Assembly: GCA_037127315.1 (NCBI GenBank)
Contig: JBBBDQ010001935.1
Span: 2,941,001-3,005,000, forward strand
Reading direction: 5' to 3'
Origin: Ascarosepion bandense
Lineage: Eukaryota; Mollusca; Cephalopoda; Sepiida; Sepiidae
Length of the DNA: 64,000 bases
Shown: piece after piece, positions 31,350 to 44,548 of the stretch
Layout of the letters: the number at the start of each line of letters is the position of its first letter
Position numbering within the stretch: the stretch's first letter is position 1
Position numbers and translations under genes: made by a program
The notes under the pieces: generated by a model
What the model saw: only the letters and a program-made list of their open reading frames with translations
The model's database searches: none
What the model was told of the DNA's origin: nothing

Positions 31350-31649
31350 ATGAGATGTAAAGGATATCGACTCGAAATGAGAAATTGGAGAGCCGTGTTC
31401 GAATTCCTGTCGAATTCGTTGCATTCACTTACGCACAAACACTCTTGGGAAAGATATTGTTCCAGTTCTTCTCCATCCAGTTATTAGTTGAATAACAGGA
31501 CAGATTGGGTTCTATAGCTTTGCATGGCAACCGTTCTACCACAGAAAGTAATGACAATCCACTGCGGGAAAGTTATCTTTCCAGTTAGTCATGTCTCTTT
31601 CGAGACATGATCGCTCAAGTGTGTATCACGTATGGCAATTAACTGACTG
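31350..31649 (+). mobile_element. SINE1, diverged full copy
   Basis: Head TGAGATGTAAAGGATATCG (box A decayed) and TGTTCGAATTCCTGTCGAAT. The tail hairpin CATGTCTC-TTTC-GAGACATG is intact. 31650-32374 has no recognised feature. Confidence 0.85.
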
Positions 31650-32371
31650 AACTTTGTTTGTCTTTTTTTATACCCTTAAGAACCTATAAACCTGAATTAA
31701 AAAAAGGAGAAAACTGTATCAGATTTGAATTTTGACAGATTAAGTCGAATGACATGAGTACAAAATTATAAATATGCGTATTACACGTAAGCGTCTTCGT
31801 ATTATACATTGTTAAAAACAAGTTCAAAAGGCGGGAATCCGCGTTACATTGATACGTAGTCTATTGTTCGCAGCAATGCATTTCTAACTATCATGACAAT
31901 TTCAATTATCATCAAAACATCAAAGCTGAAGTTCATATTTACCTCCGACCTTGATTGGCCGTTAGCGGCTTCTACCTGATAGGATGTATGTAATTTCAGA
32001 CAGAGATAAGGTATCTGATGAAGATGAAGCCACGCCCTTATTTATTGGGGATGGGCTTTTTTTCTTCTTCTTTATTGCCAACCCCACTTTATGGTTTATT
32101 TTTCTGCTATTTTTTTATCGGTGAAAACTATTTGATGTCTTCGTTTTCTCTAGAAATATTATAACTGGGTCGAATGCATTTGCAATCGCTGGTGATGAAG
32201 CAAGGTTAGCAACGCAGATTTTACTAACATAGAAATGTAATGACTGCTTTAAATAAAAGAATTGTGATATGCCTATTAAAAAGTAAAAAAAATTGTATGA
32301 TTGTGGTGAAATTAAGTATAAATATGACCCTATTGCTTCAGGTACATGTTTAAATATACATATACCCACTG

Positions 32372-32374
<3 letters not shown>

Positions 32375-32414
<40 letters not shown>
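32375..32414. repeat. (TA)n microsatellite
   Basis: About 20 units, bordering the PLE-B terminal repeat. Confidence 0.95.
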
Positions 32415-32417
<3 letters not shown>

Positions 32418-33109
32418 CCAAGTGAAGAGGACTCAAGGTATTTTTTATTTCGAGTGCTCTGGCATTTATTTTATTATGAACAGTGCTCAATGTAATGAGT
32501 AATATACAGCTTAATATAATTATATAGTTACGAATTAATTGTACATTGCGACACGGAAATTTCTATGTTTCGAGATAGATTCTCTTCATCAGGCAATGTT
32601 GCTGTTGGTTGTGCAGATGATTTACATTTAAATGACAAAACCTTTGGTTTGCTGTGTATGTATGTGGGAAGATATAAAAATTTACATGTGTGTTTCTTTT
32701 GGCTAATCAGAGTAGAGATTCATTTTGGGATTTGGCACCGAAGAATACATACTAACTATCCTTTTCTCTTTTTTTTCTTTTTTCCACCCTCGTTCTACCC
32801 TTTTCCCTCGTTGACGGTCAAGATGTTAACCTGCCTTTAACCTGATCTTATGATTTTCCCTTATTTCCCTTAAGTTTTATTACTTTGTTTGTGTTATTCT
32901 CATTCAGCACCGATTCTATATTTTTTTACTTACTTATCATTTTTAGTCTATTTATTTATTTGTTGTAAAGTTTTTTTTAAAAAGGAAATATTTTTTTATA
33001 AAATATGATTTTTTGGTCTATCTATTTAATTGTTGTAAATTTGTTTTATATAAAAGGAAAGATTTATTTTAAAAAATAATTTTATGTTCCAATTTATTTT
33101 TATATAGTT
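32415..33109 (-). mobile_element. PLE-B 3' terminal region
   Basis: Aligns with 46773-47485 in reverse, for example AATTCCAAGTGAAGAGGACT, TTTCGAGATAGATTCTCTTC, ATTTACATTTAAATGACAAA. On the minus strand it follows the PLE C-terminal codons at 33110-33430 and carries the hammerhead motif at 32543-32599. Confidence 0.85.
32543..32599 (-). ncRNA. Hammerhead ribozyme in PLE-B terminal repeat, copy 1
   Basis: Minus strand. Stem I ACATTGC / GCAATGT, 7 perfect pairs. Core CTGATGA, then one extra A, stem II GAGA / TCTC with loop ATCTA, GAAA. Stem III CAT / GTG, extended across a mismatch by GA / TC. Cleavage triplet GTC, with cleavage expected between plus positions 32550 and 32549. Hammerheads are known from the terminal repeats of Penelope-like elements. 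The one-base insertion between core and stem II is unusual and shared with the sister copy. Confidence 0.85.
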
Positions 33110-33430
33110 CGTCAGTGATTATTTTCCTTATGCACTTGTTGGTTATATGCATGTTATTTCATTTAGATTCTATTCATTTTATAATGTGAATAATTTGCAA
33201 TGTCTACATATGATATTTATTTCGTTGCGTTTATTTAATAAATTTTTATTCTTAAGGGGTTTAATAATAAATAGTTTTTCGTATAAACATAGTGAACATG
33301 GTTCATTTAAGGACTTACATGTTTTAGCTTCTTTTAGAATTTTCCACTTTATTGTGGGTGTTTTTTTTTTTTTTTTTTGGTTTCCTTTAGGTACCAATGG
33401 TATTTCGATAGGGTTGTTCTATATTTTCCC
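33110..33430 (-). pseudogene. PLE-B C-terminal end of GIY-YIG domain
   Basis: WKILKEAKTCKSLNEPCSLC, LYEKLFIIKPLKNKNLLNKR, NEINIICRHCKLFTL: the Cys/His-rich close of a Penelope-like protein. A poly-A run breaks the frame upstream. The same end is at 44880-45120. It is joined at 33431 to an RTE fragment. Confidence 0.9.
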
Positions 33431-33432
33431 TG

Positions 33433-34190
33433 CAGGACGTAGGCTATCATGGTTCTCCACGTCTCCCTATTCCGGGTGGCTCTTAGTATGTTTTCTCCTG
33501 TTACACCTCGCAAGCCTCGTTCTGTCATCCACCTGCTCAAGCCCTTCAAATATGTTATCCGTTGCTGTTCTTCTGTCTCTTTTTCTCTCTATCTGGCCTG
33601 TTAGTATCAGGTTCTCCAAGCCCTCTTTCCTCACTGCATGTACCAGGAACTTCAGTTGTCTTTTCCTGATGCTTAATATTAATTTCCTTTTCGTTTCCAT
33701 TCTTTCCAACACCTCATCATTGCTCACATGCTCGAACCATAATATCCCCAGCATCCTTCTGTAGAACCACATCTCATGTGCTTTAAGTTTTTCCTTTATC
33801 TTTGTTGATATTGTTTAACATTCACTTCCATATTGAAGAACTGCCATCACATAGCAATCCAGTACTCTTTTCTTTGTTTCTAGTGAAAGTTTCCTATGTC
33901 TTAATACTTTACTCAGCTTCTGGAACACGTCATTTGCCATGCCAATTCGCTTTCGGATTTTTGTGTCACAATGTTCGTCTTCTGTTAGAAAATTTATCTT
34001 GCATTTAAATTTTTGTACCTGCTTGATTTAAATATCCCCCCCTCCTGTATTTGGCATTTTAAGTTGCTCTTTTTGCTGATGACCATGCATTCGGTTTTCT
34101 TGCAGTATAATTGTAGTCCTTTTTTTTTTTGTCACTCTCTTCAGCTATCTTCTGTAGGAGGTCCTGTAGTTCTTTTTCATTAGGTTTGTT
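33433..34190 (-). pseudogene. RTE-type LINE, C-terminal RT region
   Basis: Minus strand: LSIRKRQLKFLVHAVRKEG, MWFYRRMLGILWFEHVSNDE, then the ATCGCTATGTGATGGCAGTT region, with frameshifts. It lacks the usual GAA tail; the 3' boundary is CGTCCTGCAGG joined to PLE sequence. Confidence 0.88.
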
Positions 34191-34445
34191 TATAAACGAG
34201 CAAATCTATTATACCAAACCAATAATTCGCAAGAAATGGAAGAGCGAATATAAGAATTTATGTCTTCCATACCACAAAGTTCCTGGTGAAATCAGCTGAC
34301 ACGATTTCTGACACGATTTCTGGGAGTTGGTAGAGAAAACCTGTACCTATATTGAATTTTCTGGTGTAGAGAGTATCGTCTTGGAACAAACGAGAGCCAA
34401 GTTCGAATTCCAGTTGAATTTGTTGCATTCATTTACACGCAAACA

Positions 34446-35009
34446 GTGAAACCGATAAAATGTAACCGCATCTTCTACTCTAACAGCTTCTTTTCATGCA
34501 CTTTCTGCCTGTGGAATTCACTTCCATATACTTGCTTCCCCGACAGCTACAATCACCAGGAATTTAAATGTAAGGTCAGTAGACATCTCTTATCACACTA
34601 ACTCGCATCCACTCTCACAAGCTCTTTTCCCATCTGCTCCACCCCCATCCTCGGTATCCTCATCTGTCTATTACCCTCCTCCTGACATTTCCTATAACTA
34701 ACCCCTCTTTCTCATCACTTTCCCCTATGTAACCCTCTGCGCAACAGTGGCAGTAGAATGCCTTGCTTGGGGTGAGATGATTTTAAAAGAATGTTTATAT
34801 TATAATGTAGATATAAAGTGGGGGATCAATTCTATATTACAATCAATATATAAAGTAATCTCTCACTTTATGGCCACAGTCATCCTTCTATTACCCACTT
34901 CCTGACACTCCCTATAACCTGTCTCTCTTTCTCATAACTTTCCCCTATGTAACCCCCCCTGCTCAACAATGGCAGTAGAATGCCTTGCTTGAGGTGAGAT
35001 GATTTTAAA
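34446..35009 (+). mobile_element. LINE-P-LINE composite (CR1-like)
   Basis: 34455-34790: CR1-like LINE 3' end (TGTGGAATTCACTTCCATAT, GACAGCTACAATCACCAGGA, tail GCCTTGCTTGGGGTGAGATG). 34791-34886: linker P. 34887-35008: a second, shorter LINE 3' end (CTATTACCCACTTCCTGACA, tail GCCTTGCTTGAGGTGAGATG). Same order as in the SINE1 and RTE composites. Confidence 0.88.
34791..34886. repeat. Palindromic linker P (in LINE composite)
   Basis: TAAAGTGGGGGATCAATTCT opposite AGTAATCTCTCACTTTATGG, with the centre ACAATCAATATA. Nearest to the RTE-associated copies in sequence. Confidence 0.85.
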
Positions 35010-35879
35010 AAATACCCTTGGGAAATGTAACAATCCATCACTTCTACATTCAGCTATGGGTTAAATAGCAGGATAGATTGGGTTCTATATCCTTGGTTCG
35101 CAGCTAGTCTACCGCAGAAAGTGATGGGAACCTACTGCGGGAGAATATTATGCCCAGTCAATCATGTCTCGAAAGCGTGAGTCACGTATGGCACTTAACT
35201 ATTTTGAATATAAATAAAGCCTCATCCTAAACATTTTCTTCTCAGACCCATTTACTTTTATAAAACATGTGTAGTTAATAAATAAATTATTAGTATTTTA
35301 AAATGAGGAGTTACTTTTCAGTTTCCCTTTATATTTAATATATTCAAATTTATGAAAAAGATCTTTAGATAGAATATTAGAAAGAGATAGAGACTGTGAC
35401 AGAAAAAAGACAAGATAACAAATAGATATTTAGGCATAACTGTAAGAATAATGTAGGCATTTTGATAATATAGAAAAATAGCGGTAACAATTTTATAGCC
35501 CGGCGTTGCTCGGGTATAATGAAAGCTTTAAAACTAATCCATGGTCCTGGAGCTCAGACTCTTTGGACATTGGCACGAAAGACTAAAAAGCAGTAGTTGT
35601 ATCCAGTTAAAGCAAAACCGTAGACTGAAAGGAAAATGAATGGATGTAAGTCAAATTTTGATTTCCTGGTATCGATATCAAATAAGTTTTTTCGTCGTAA
35701 ACTGAATTTTGAAGGCTAAATAAGTCCACTGAGTAAATGGTATCATGGCTGAGACTAAGAACTACATTTATACCTACTTAGAGCGAAACCCGAAGCAAAA
35801 ACTAAAATAAAAGGGCTGAAAAAAATACACATACAGGCAGATAAACAGACACACACACAAACATCTTGCCTTTTATATA

Positions 35880-37442
35880 CACTCCTGATCAAAAATTTAA
35901 GACCACTTAAAAATCTTTAAAAAGAAATTTTTTTTTTTATGGATAGATTTTAAACTCCTCCCACTTAAGGTTACCAATACTACAATCTAAAAGTTTATGG
36001 AAACTAAAAGCTACATTCCAAACATTTTATTTAGAAATTTACTTTTTTATAAAATGAGGCGATTTACACATGATTAAAATTATAAGACCAGGGGTATAAA
36101 TTGTTAGATCTATGGCAATTCCAATGTTTTTAGTTCAGTTAGAGATTAGCAATCACTGCGTAAAAGTGTTACCATGCCTTAAGCAAGCAAACTTACCAAA
36201 GTTGAGCGTTCTCGAATTCTAGAATTCCATAAGCAAGATTTGTCACAGCGGGCGATCGCAGCTAAGGTAAATCGCAGTAAAACTGTGATTTGTAACTTTC
36301 TGAAGAACAGTGAGAATTATGGAAAAGCAAAATCCTCTGGTAGGCCCCCAAAAATTTCTCCTGCATTGAGTAGGAGAATAAGACGGGTTGTTATGAAAGA
36401 CAGGGGACTTTCTTCTAGTCAAATTAAGACAGTCAAAGATGCTGATTGCAGCCCCGTAACCATCAGATGACACTTAAGACAAAAAGCATGGTAAATAAAA
36501 AGCGTAAACAAATTCCTCGGCTGCTTCCACGTCACAAGTTGGACCGCTTAAAGTTTGGTCGTGAATACCAAATATGGGACGTTGAGAAGTGGAAGAAAGT
36601 CCTGTTTTCTGATGAGAAAAAATTCAATCTCGATGGTCCTGATGGCTTTCAACGATATTGGTATAACAAAAACATGCCTCCTGAAATTTTCTCCGCATGT
36701 CATAGTGGTGGAGTGTCCCTAATGGTATGGGGTGCCTTTTCTTACAGAGGGATGATGGAGCTCCAGGTGATGCAGGATCATCAGAGAGCGGCTGGTTGTG
36801 TTAACATGCTACAAAAAGCATCTTTGACGACGGAGGGTCATCGTTTGTGTGGGGATGGATGGTTATTCCAACAGGATAATGCTGCAATCCATGCTGCAAG
36901 ACGGACCTTGACCTTTCTACAAGAAAATGGTTTACATCTCTTGGGACATCCTGCATGTTCACCGGACTTGAACTCAATTAAAAATGTTTGGGGATGGATG
37001 ACAAGAAATGTTTATCGAAATGGCAAACAATATTCAAGAAAAAATGAACTTTGTGAAGCCATCTTCAGAAACTGGAGCAACACCCCCCACACCTTAATGG
37101 AAACGCTTATTTCTAGCATGCCCGACAGAATTTTTGAAGTCATCAAAAGCAGTGGAGGTAGACTTCATTATGAAATTTGGTTGTTGGATATTTTCATACA
37201 CTTTTTGTACAATTTCGTAGAATTTTTGTCTCTGGTCTTATAATTTTGATCATGTGTAAATCGACTCATTTTATACAAATGTAAATTTCTAAATAAAATG
37301 TTTGGAATGTAGCTTTTTGTTTCCATAACCTTTTAGATTGTAGTATTGGTAACCTTAAGTGGGAGGAGTTTAAAATCTATCTGTAAAAAAAAAAAATCTT
37401 TTTAAAGATTTTTAAGTGGTCTTAAATTTTTGATCGGGAGTG
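35880..37442 (+). mobile_element. Tc1-type transposon, complete in length, inactive
   Basis: 1563 bp with TA at 35878-35879 and 37443-37444. The long inverted repeats of about 210 bp (35880-36090 and 37233-37442) begin CACTCCTGATCAAAAATTTA and differ by few changes. The element carries one transposase frame with several lesions. Confidence 0.95.
36174..37243 (+). pseudogene. Tc1-type transposase, DD34E family, disabled
   Basis: ATG at 36174 is followed by a stop at codon 3. The frame then reads the paired helix-turn-helix region (LSQRAIAAKVNRSKTVICNF, SGRPPKISPALSRRI). An in-frame TGA at 36467-36469 and a frameshift near 36491 follow. The catalytic part reads [13 protein letters not shown] (first Asp), [18 protein letters not shown] (second Asp), and [20 protein letters not shown]. 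The family has a Glu 34 residues after the second Asp; here that position is Lys (SIKNVW), so the active site is broken as well. The end of the frame runs into the right inverted repeat. Confidence 0.95.
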
Positions 37443-37716
37443 TATATATATATGTATATATATTATCGATTATTTGCACTATTGCGACCATGAAACTTCT
37501 TAAGATCGTTTCTTATGTCTTTGTCTATGAGTGTATCAAATTTGATTAAAATCGGACCACACCTTCTATAACTCGATTTTTTCGATGATCGATTTTCGAT
37601 ATTTATCGGGTGTACCTCGACACGAAACCTAGCTAAGAACACTCGCAGACGTTTATAGTATAACTGTGTAAATTTTCAAGAAAATCGGTTCAGCCATTTC
37701 AGACTCTATAGGTAAC

Positions 37717-37721
<5 letters not shown>

Positions 37722-37772
<51 letters not shown>

Positions 37773-37791
37773 CTCCATTTATAAATAAGTT

Positions 37792-37828
<37 letters not shown>

Positions 37829-37870
37829 TGAGATAGATAGGAACAGATTGAGATAGATAGGAACAGATTG

Positions 37871-37926
<56 letters not shown>

Positions 37927-37968
37927 TGAGATAGATAGGAACAGATTGAGATAGATAGGAACAGATTG

Positions 37969-38026
<58 letters not shown>

Positions 38027-38140
38027 GAACAGGTTCAGCCGTTTCGGAGTCTATAGGTAACGGGCACATACAAACACACACACGCAGGCACACACATACA
38101 CACACGCACAGACAAAGTCTCATTTATAAATAAGTTTAGA
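37722..38140. repeat. (CA)n and (GATA)n array inside a local duplication
   Basis: (CA)n 37722-37768. (GATA)n 37790-38030 is interrupted by TAGGAACAGATTGAGATAG. The flank TTCAGCCATTTCAGACTCTA (37692) recurs as TTCAGCCGTTTCGGAGTCTA (38036). 38141-38870 has no recognised feature. Confidence 0.9.
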
Positions 38141-38869
38141 TATAATAAAGAAAGTATCTATTAAGAGAAAAATGATGACAAGGGTGTTGGGTAAAGTAAA
38201 AAAAGGGAAAAGTTTAAATAGATACAAGGATAATAGAAATGAATAAACCAATAAAGAATAGCAAAATAAATAAGAATGGCAAAATAGCATATAGAAAGCA
38301 ATCATAAAAAAAAAAATACAAGTGAAGACCCCCCTTCTCCGCACAGTCTTTCCTCTCACAAGAAGACACGAGGCGCTGTTCCATGGTCAGCCATCCCAGA
38401 AGACGTATGATACGAAGCAGAAAATTCTTCTTTTATTCGAATCTTTATATCAGGATCAACCCTAACCATGACGCGAGACATGGATCTCTAAAAACAACAT
38501 TATTTGAAAACACGGAAAGCGACAAGGTAGGCGAAATAATTGTCCGGTTGGGGAGGGCTGGCGCAGAGAGCTATCATTCGTATATGCACAGCTGTCCGTT
38601 GCTTGTGGGTGGCCTGCACAAAAAACCTTTGATGCTACATTAAACTCACTCCTCATATGATCATTTCAAATCTAATAGGCGGACAGCGAACAGAATTTTT
38701 CCTGACCTCTGGTTAGCATATATCTTTAACTGTACATCGGCATGCGTTTATATTTGTCAACATTGATCGCATCCATTATAACTTACTTCTCTAATTGTTC
38801 ACTTATATTGATCTTTTTAAATATATTTTGGGCTCGGCTGATCTATCAATCTACACCAGTCTCTGTTCA

Positions 38870-40222
<1,353 letters not shown>

Positions 40223-40519
40223 AACACGTTCATATACACTTGGCATAAAATTGCATGTAAAAATTATGAAACAAAATTATGAAACAAAATTATGAACAAA
40301 GCTCTTCAACAAAGTTTACTATCAAGAATAAGTTCTGAGCAAGTCTGTCAATTGCAAATTCTATAAGTGTGTATGTGTCTAAAACGCTTCCCAAAATTGA
40401 TTTACTAGTTGGAAGAAACCAAGCTCAACCAGCTCTATTAAATGTTTAACAATCTGAATAAAGCTAAAAACAAAAAATAACTCTATTTACAATACGTCAG
40501 TGAATTCTTGAAAAATTAC

Positions 40520-41075
40520 TCTTCTTCTATGTGCCTTGTCCTTTCAGGACATAGGTGATCATGGCCTTCCACATCTCCCTATCCCTGGTGGCTCTTAGCA
40601 CACTTTCTCCTGTAACATCTCGCAGCCCCCGTTCTGTTATCCATTGCTTAGGCCCTTCAAATATATTATCCGTTGCTTTCCTCTGTCTCTTTTTCCCTCT
40701 GTCTGGCCTGTTGGTATCAGGTTCTCCAAGCCCTCCTTCCTCATTGCATGTCCCAGGAACTTCAGTTGTCTCTTCCTGATGCTCACTATTAATTTTCTTT
40801 TCGTTATTATTCTTTCCAAAACCTCATCATTGCTCACATGCTCGGTCCACGATATCCGCAGCATCCTTCTGTAGAACCACATTTTAGTTGCTTCAAGTTT
40901 TCCCATCATCTTTGTTGATATTGTCCAGCATTCACTGCCATATTGAAGAACTGACATCACATAGCAATTTAGTACTCTTTCCTTTGTTTCTAGTGAAAGT
41001 TTTCTGTGTCTTAATACTTTACTCAGCTTTTGGAACGCGTCCTTCGCCATGCTAATTCGCCTTTGGATCTCTGTA
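40520..41075 (-). pseudogene. RTE-type LINE, C-terminal RT region
   Basis: A 137-codon minus frame: MAKDAFQKLSKVLRHRKLSL, LNCYVMSVLQYGSECWTIST, MWFYRRMLRISWTEHVSNDE, RQLKFLGHAMRKEGLENLI. The 3' end (TTCTTCTATGTGCC on plus) keeps the GAA-type tail. 5'-truncated within ATCCAAAGGCGAATT. 40235-40519 has no recognised feature. Confidence 0.9.
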
Positions 41076-41796
41076 AAAATTTCTCCCAGATGAAGAAAAG
41101 GCTTGAAGTTACAGAGGTGTATTTATCATCGGATGCTATGAATACCATGGACGCCACGTAATAGAAACAAGATTATCTTGAGAAAAATCTTTTTACCAAT
41201 ATTTATTTTCGAATGCATTGCATTTCCTAATCCGTTGTGTCAATTAAAAAATAAATCTTTTTTACTACATAAACAGGTTTTAACATATTTACTAAAAATC
41301 CCATAATTTGTAAACCTACATTGCAAACCACTAACTTCACGAAAGACAACCATTAATATTAATTAACTAGTATTTATCTTCATTGTTTATGGAATGAACA
41401 GTTGAACTCACCCATTATTATTTATTTTTGACGAGTATTCATTTTCAGTTTCATGTTTTATCAGATGAAGCATCGTAAAACTTTATAGTATTTACTTCCA
41501 CTTATGTTTATATTAAATCGCGTATTATTAACTATTGCTACTTTTAATTAGTACTTCTTTTATCTTCATTTCGATCGGAACATTGTCAGCCATTATTATT
41601 ATTATTTTACTAATACTTACTATCATTTTAATATTTATTAAAGGAATCGCTCTCATCCTATATCATTCATTCATACTAAATAATTCTTAATCATTGATCT
41701 GAGAAAGAGGTTGTATAGAGTTGGCATTTTACATATTACAATGATTTTGGCGCCATACATATTATTTATATAAAAGTCTCGACCTGTTGGGTGGAC
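41076..41796. other. No recognised feature
   Basis: AT-rich, largely non-repetitive. A (TTA)n-like stretch lies at 41595-41610. Confidence 0.4.
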
Positions 41797-41905
41797 GAGC
41801 ATTTGCGTACCGGACAATTACGTGCCAGACAATTACGTACCAGACAATTGCGTATCAGGACATTTGCGTCCCGACACAAATGCGTCCCTGGATAATTGCG
41901 TACCT
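41797..41905. repeat. 15-16-bp minisatellite, about 7 units
   Basis: Units vary on CGTACCAGACAATTG (CGTGCCAGACAATTA, CGTATCAGGACATTTG, CGTCCCTGGATAATTG). The minus frame gives RNC-type five-residue repeats. 41906-42150 is unrecognised. Confidence 0.85.
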
Positions 41906-42154
41906 CTGGTAATTTTTGAAGATGCCATATTTTCTTAAGAGTTGTTAATTGCAAACCAACTTTTAATTATTATAAAAAAAAACAACAAAAAGATAGTTAA
42001 CGATTCTGTTATCAAAATTAAAATACAAATAAAAGAATCATGGCGCTAGCAGTTAAGTATACTGCTGAAAACAGGATAAATTTCTTAAAAGGGATAGCTC
42101 GCAACATCCATAAATTTTGTGAAAACTACAATAACTTTTCGAAATATTTTTTAA

Positions 42155-43030
42155 ATACCAGGAAAATGTTCTAACAGGAGATGGTAAGTGCGACACAGAG
42201 ATCCGAAAGAGAATTGGCATGGCGAAGGACGCGTTCCAGAAGTTGAGTAAAATATTAGGACACAGGAAACTTTCACTACAAACAAAGAAGAGAGCAATGG
42301 ATTGCGATGTGATGTCAGTTCTTCAATATGGCAGTGAATACTGGACAATATCATCAAAGATGAAGGAAAAACTTAAAGTAGCGGAAATGTGGTTCTACAG
42401 GAGGATGTTGCGGATATCAAGGGTCGAGCACGTGAGCAATGATGAGGTTTAGCAAAGGATGGAAACGAAAAGGAAATTAATAGTGAGCATCAGGAAGAGA
42501 CATCTAAAGATCCTGGGATATGCAATGAGGAAGGAGGGCTTGGAGAACTTGATAGTAACAGGCCAGATAGAGGGAAAAAGATACAGGGGAAAGCAGTGGA
42601 TAGCATATTTGAAGGGCCTGAGCGGGTGGATGACAGAAAGGAAGTTGCATGGTATAACAGGAGAAAGCGTGCGAAGAGCCACCAGGGATAGGGAGACGTG
42701 GAAAGCCATGATCGCCTACGTCCTGAAGAGACAGGGCACATAGAAGAAGAATATATATGCCAACCGTTTATAAGAAATTAAAGTGGGGATATAAAGTGGG
42801 GGATAAAATCTATATTATAATCAATATATAAACTGATCCCTCATTTTGTGGCAATGTTAGTTTCTATACATTTATATTCTAGATTTATGAGCTTAAGCAG
42901 GTGGATGACAGGACGGAGGTTGCATGGTGTAACAGGAGAAGGCGTGCTAAAAGCCACCAGAGATAGGGAGACGTGGAAAGCCATGATCGCCTACGTCCTG
43001 AAGGGGCAGGGTACATAGAAGAAGAAGAAT
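42155..43030 (+). mobile_element. RTE-P-RTE composite, copy 1
   Basis: 42155-42748: RTE C-terminal region in two frames (MAKDAFQKLSKILGHRKLSL, MWFYRRMLRISRVEHVSND, stop, RKLIVSIRKRHLKILGYAMR), tail ATAGAAGAAGAA. 42749-42887: linker P with flanks. 42888-43030: a second RTE 3' fragment from GCTTAAGCAGGTGGATGAC to ACATAGAAGAAGAAGAA. Confidence 0.92.
42749..42887. repeat. Palindromic linker P (in RTE composite 1)
   Basis: TATAAAGTGGGGGATAAAAT opposite AAACTGATCCCTCATTTTGT. The flanking parts TATATATGCCAAC and CTATACATTTATATTCTAGA are shared with 58913-59050 only. Confidence 0.88.
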
Positions 43031-43126
43031 AATCTGTCATTGCATTTATATCAAAAATTAAATTTGTAATTTTTTTTTATTCTTTTTTTGTGATTACTAC
43101 CTATGCTTTTTCCAAAATTAAAGATT

Positions 43127-43129
43127 AAG

Positions 43130-43187
<58 letters not shown>

Positions 43188-43201
43188 CCAGTCTCTGTTC
43201 A

Positions 43202-43253
<52 letters not shown>

Positions 43254-43267
43254 CCAGTCTCTGTTCA

Positions 43268-43321
<54 letters not shown>

Positions 43322-43333
43322 AGTCTCTGTTCA

Positions 43334-43393
<60 letters not shown>

Positions 43394-43401
43394 ATCCCGT
43401 C

Positions 43402-43459
<58 letters not shown>

Positions 43460-43511
43460 CCAGTCTCTGTTCATATCTATCTATCTATCTATCTATCCCA
43501 GTCTCTGTTCA

Positions 43512-43575
<64 letters not shown>

Positions 43576-43636
43576 CCAGTCTCTGTTCATATCTATCTAT
43601 CTATCTATCTAACTATCTATCTATGTCTCTGTTCAA

Positions 43637-43685
<49 letters not shown>

Positions 43686-43703
43686 CTCTATCTCTCTATC
43701 CCA

Positions 43704-43780
<77 letters not shown>

Positions 43781-43794
43781 CCAGTCTCTGTTCA

Positions 43795-43849
<55 letters not shown>

Positions 43850-43852
43850 ATA

Positions 43853-43912
<60 letters not shown>

Positions 43913-43952
43913 CCACTCTCTGTTCATATCTATCTATCTCACTCTCTGTCTA

Positions 43953-44000
<48 letters not shown>

Positions 44001-44056
44001 ACTTATCTCCCTCTCTGATTTTATATCTATCTGTCTATCACTTATGTCCCTCACTG

Positions 44057-44115
<59 letters not shown>

Positions 44116-44138
44116 ACTTATGTCCCTCACTGAATCTA

Positions 44139-44209
<71 letters not shown>

Positions 44210-44230
44210 ACTTATGTCCCTCACTGAATA

Positions 44231-44269
<39 letters not shown>

Positions 44270-44270
44270 G
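43127..44270. repeat. Second (CTAT)n array
   Basis: Same block structure as 38871-40222 with CCCAGTCTCTGTTCAT spacers. From 43990 the spacer changes to CACTTATGTCCCTCACTGA. Confidence 0.97.
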
Positions 44271-44271
44271 A

Positions 44272-44500
44272 GTTGAATATATTGATCGAAATCCGACAAG
44301 AGAATAAACATATAGGAAACGCATCTCAATCTAACATGTTTCACTTTCATTAAAGTTTTTTTTCTTTTTTTTTTCTTTTTTTTCTTGGTTTAAAGTTTTG
44401 ATAAACGTGAAACATGTTAGATTGAGATACGCTTCCTATATGTCCTTTTTTTCATCCTTCTTTTTGTCGGATTCGGAGCCATATATTCAATTCATATATA
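44272..44500. repeat. Inverted repeat, ~80-bp arms
   Basis: ATCTCAATCTAACATGTTTC pairs with GAAACATGTTAGATTGAGAT; the outer ATGAGTTGAATATATTG pairs with ATATATTCAATTCAT. The loop is a T/C-rich run. It sits between the (CTAT)n array and (TA)n. Confidence 0.88.
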
Positions 44501-44548
44501 TGTATATATATATATATATATATATACACAAACACACACACACACACA

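Larger units (their letters stand above)
34366..35200 (+). mobile_element. SINE1, split by a LINE-P-LINE composite
   Basis: Head and box B at 34366-34445 (GTTCGAATTCCAGTTGAAT, TACACGCAAA). Body and tail resume at 35010 (TACCCTTGGG) to 35200 (GTATGGCACTTAACT). In intact copies these two points are adjacent. Confidence 0.85.
35490..37790 (-). mobile_element. Helitron-like non-autonomous element, split by Tc1
   Basis: On the minus strand the 5' side reads TCTAAACTTATTTATAAATG, a (TG)n run, GGCTGAACCGATTTTCTTG. The 3' side ends CCCGAGCAACGCCGGGCTAT, a GC hairpin near the end. These are features of Helitron-type or related invertebrate elements, but I see no replicase codons and the exact ends are uncertain. 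Confidence 0.45.
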
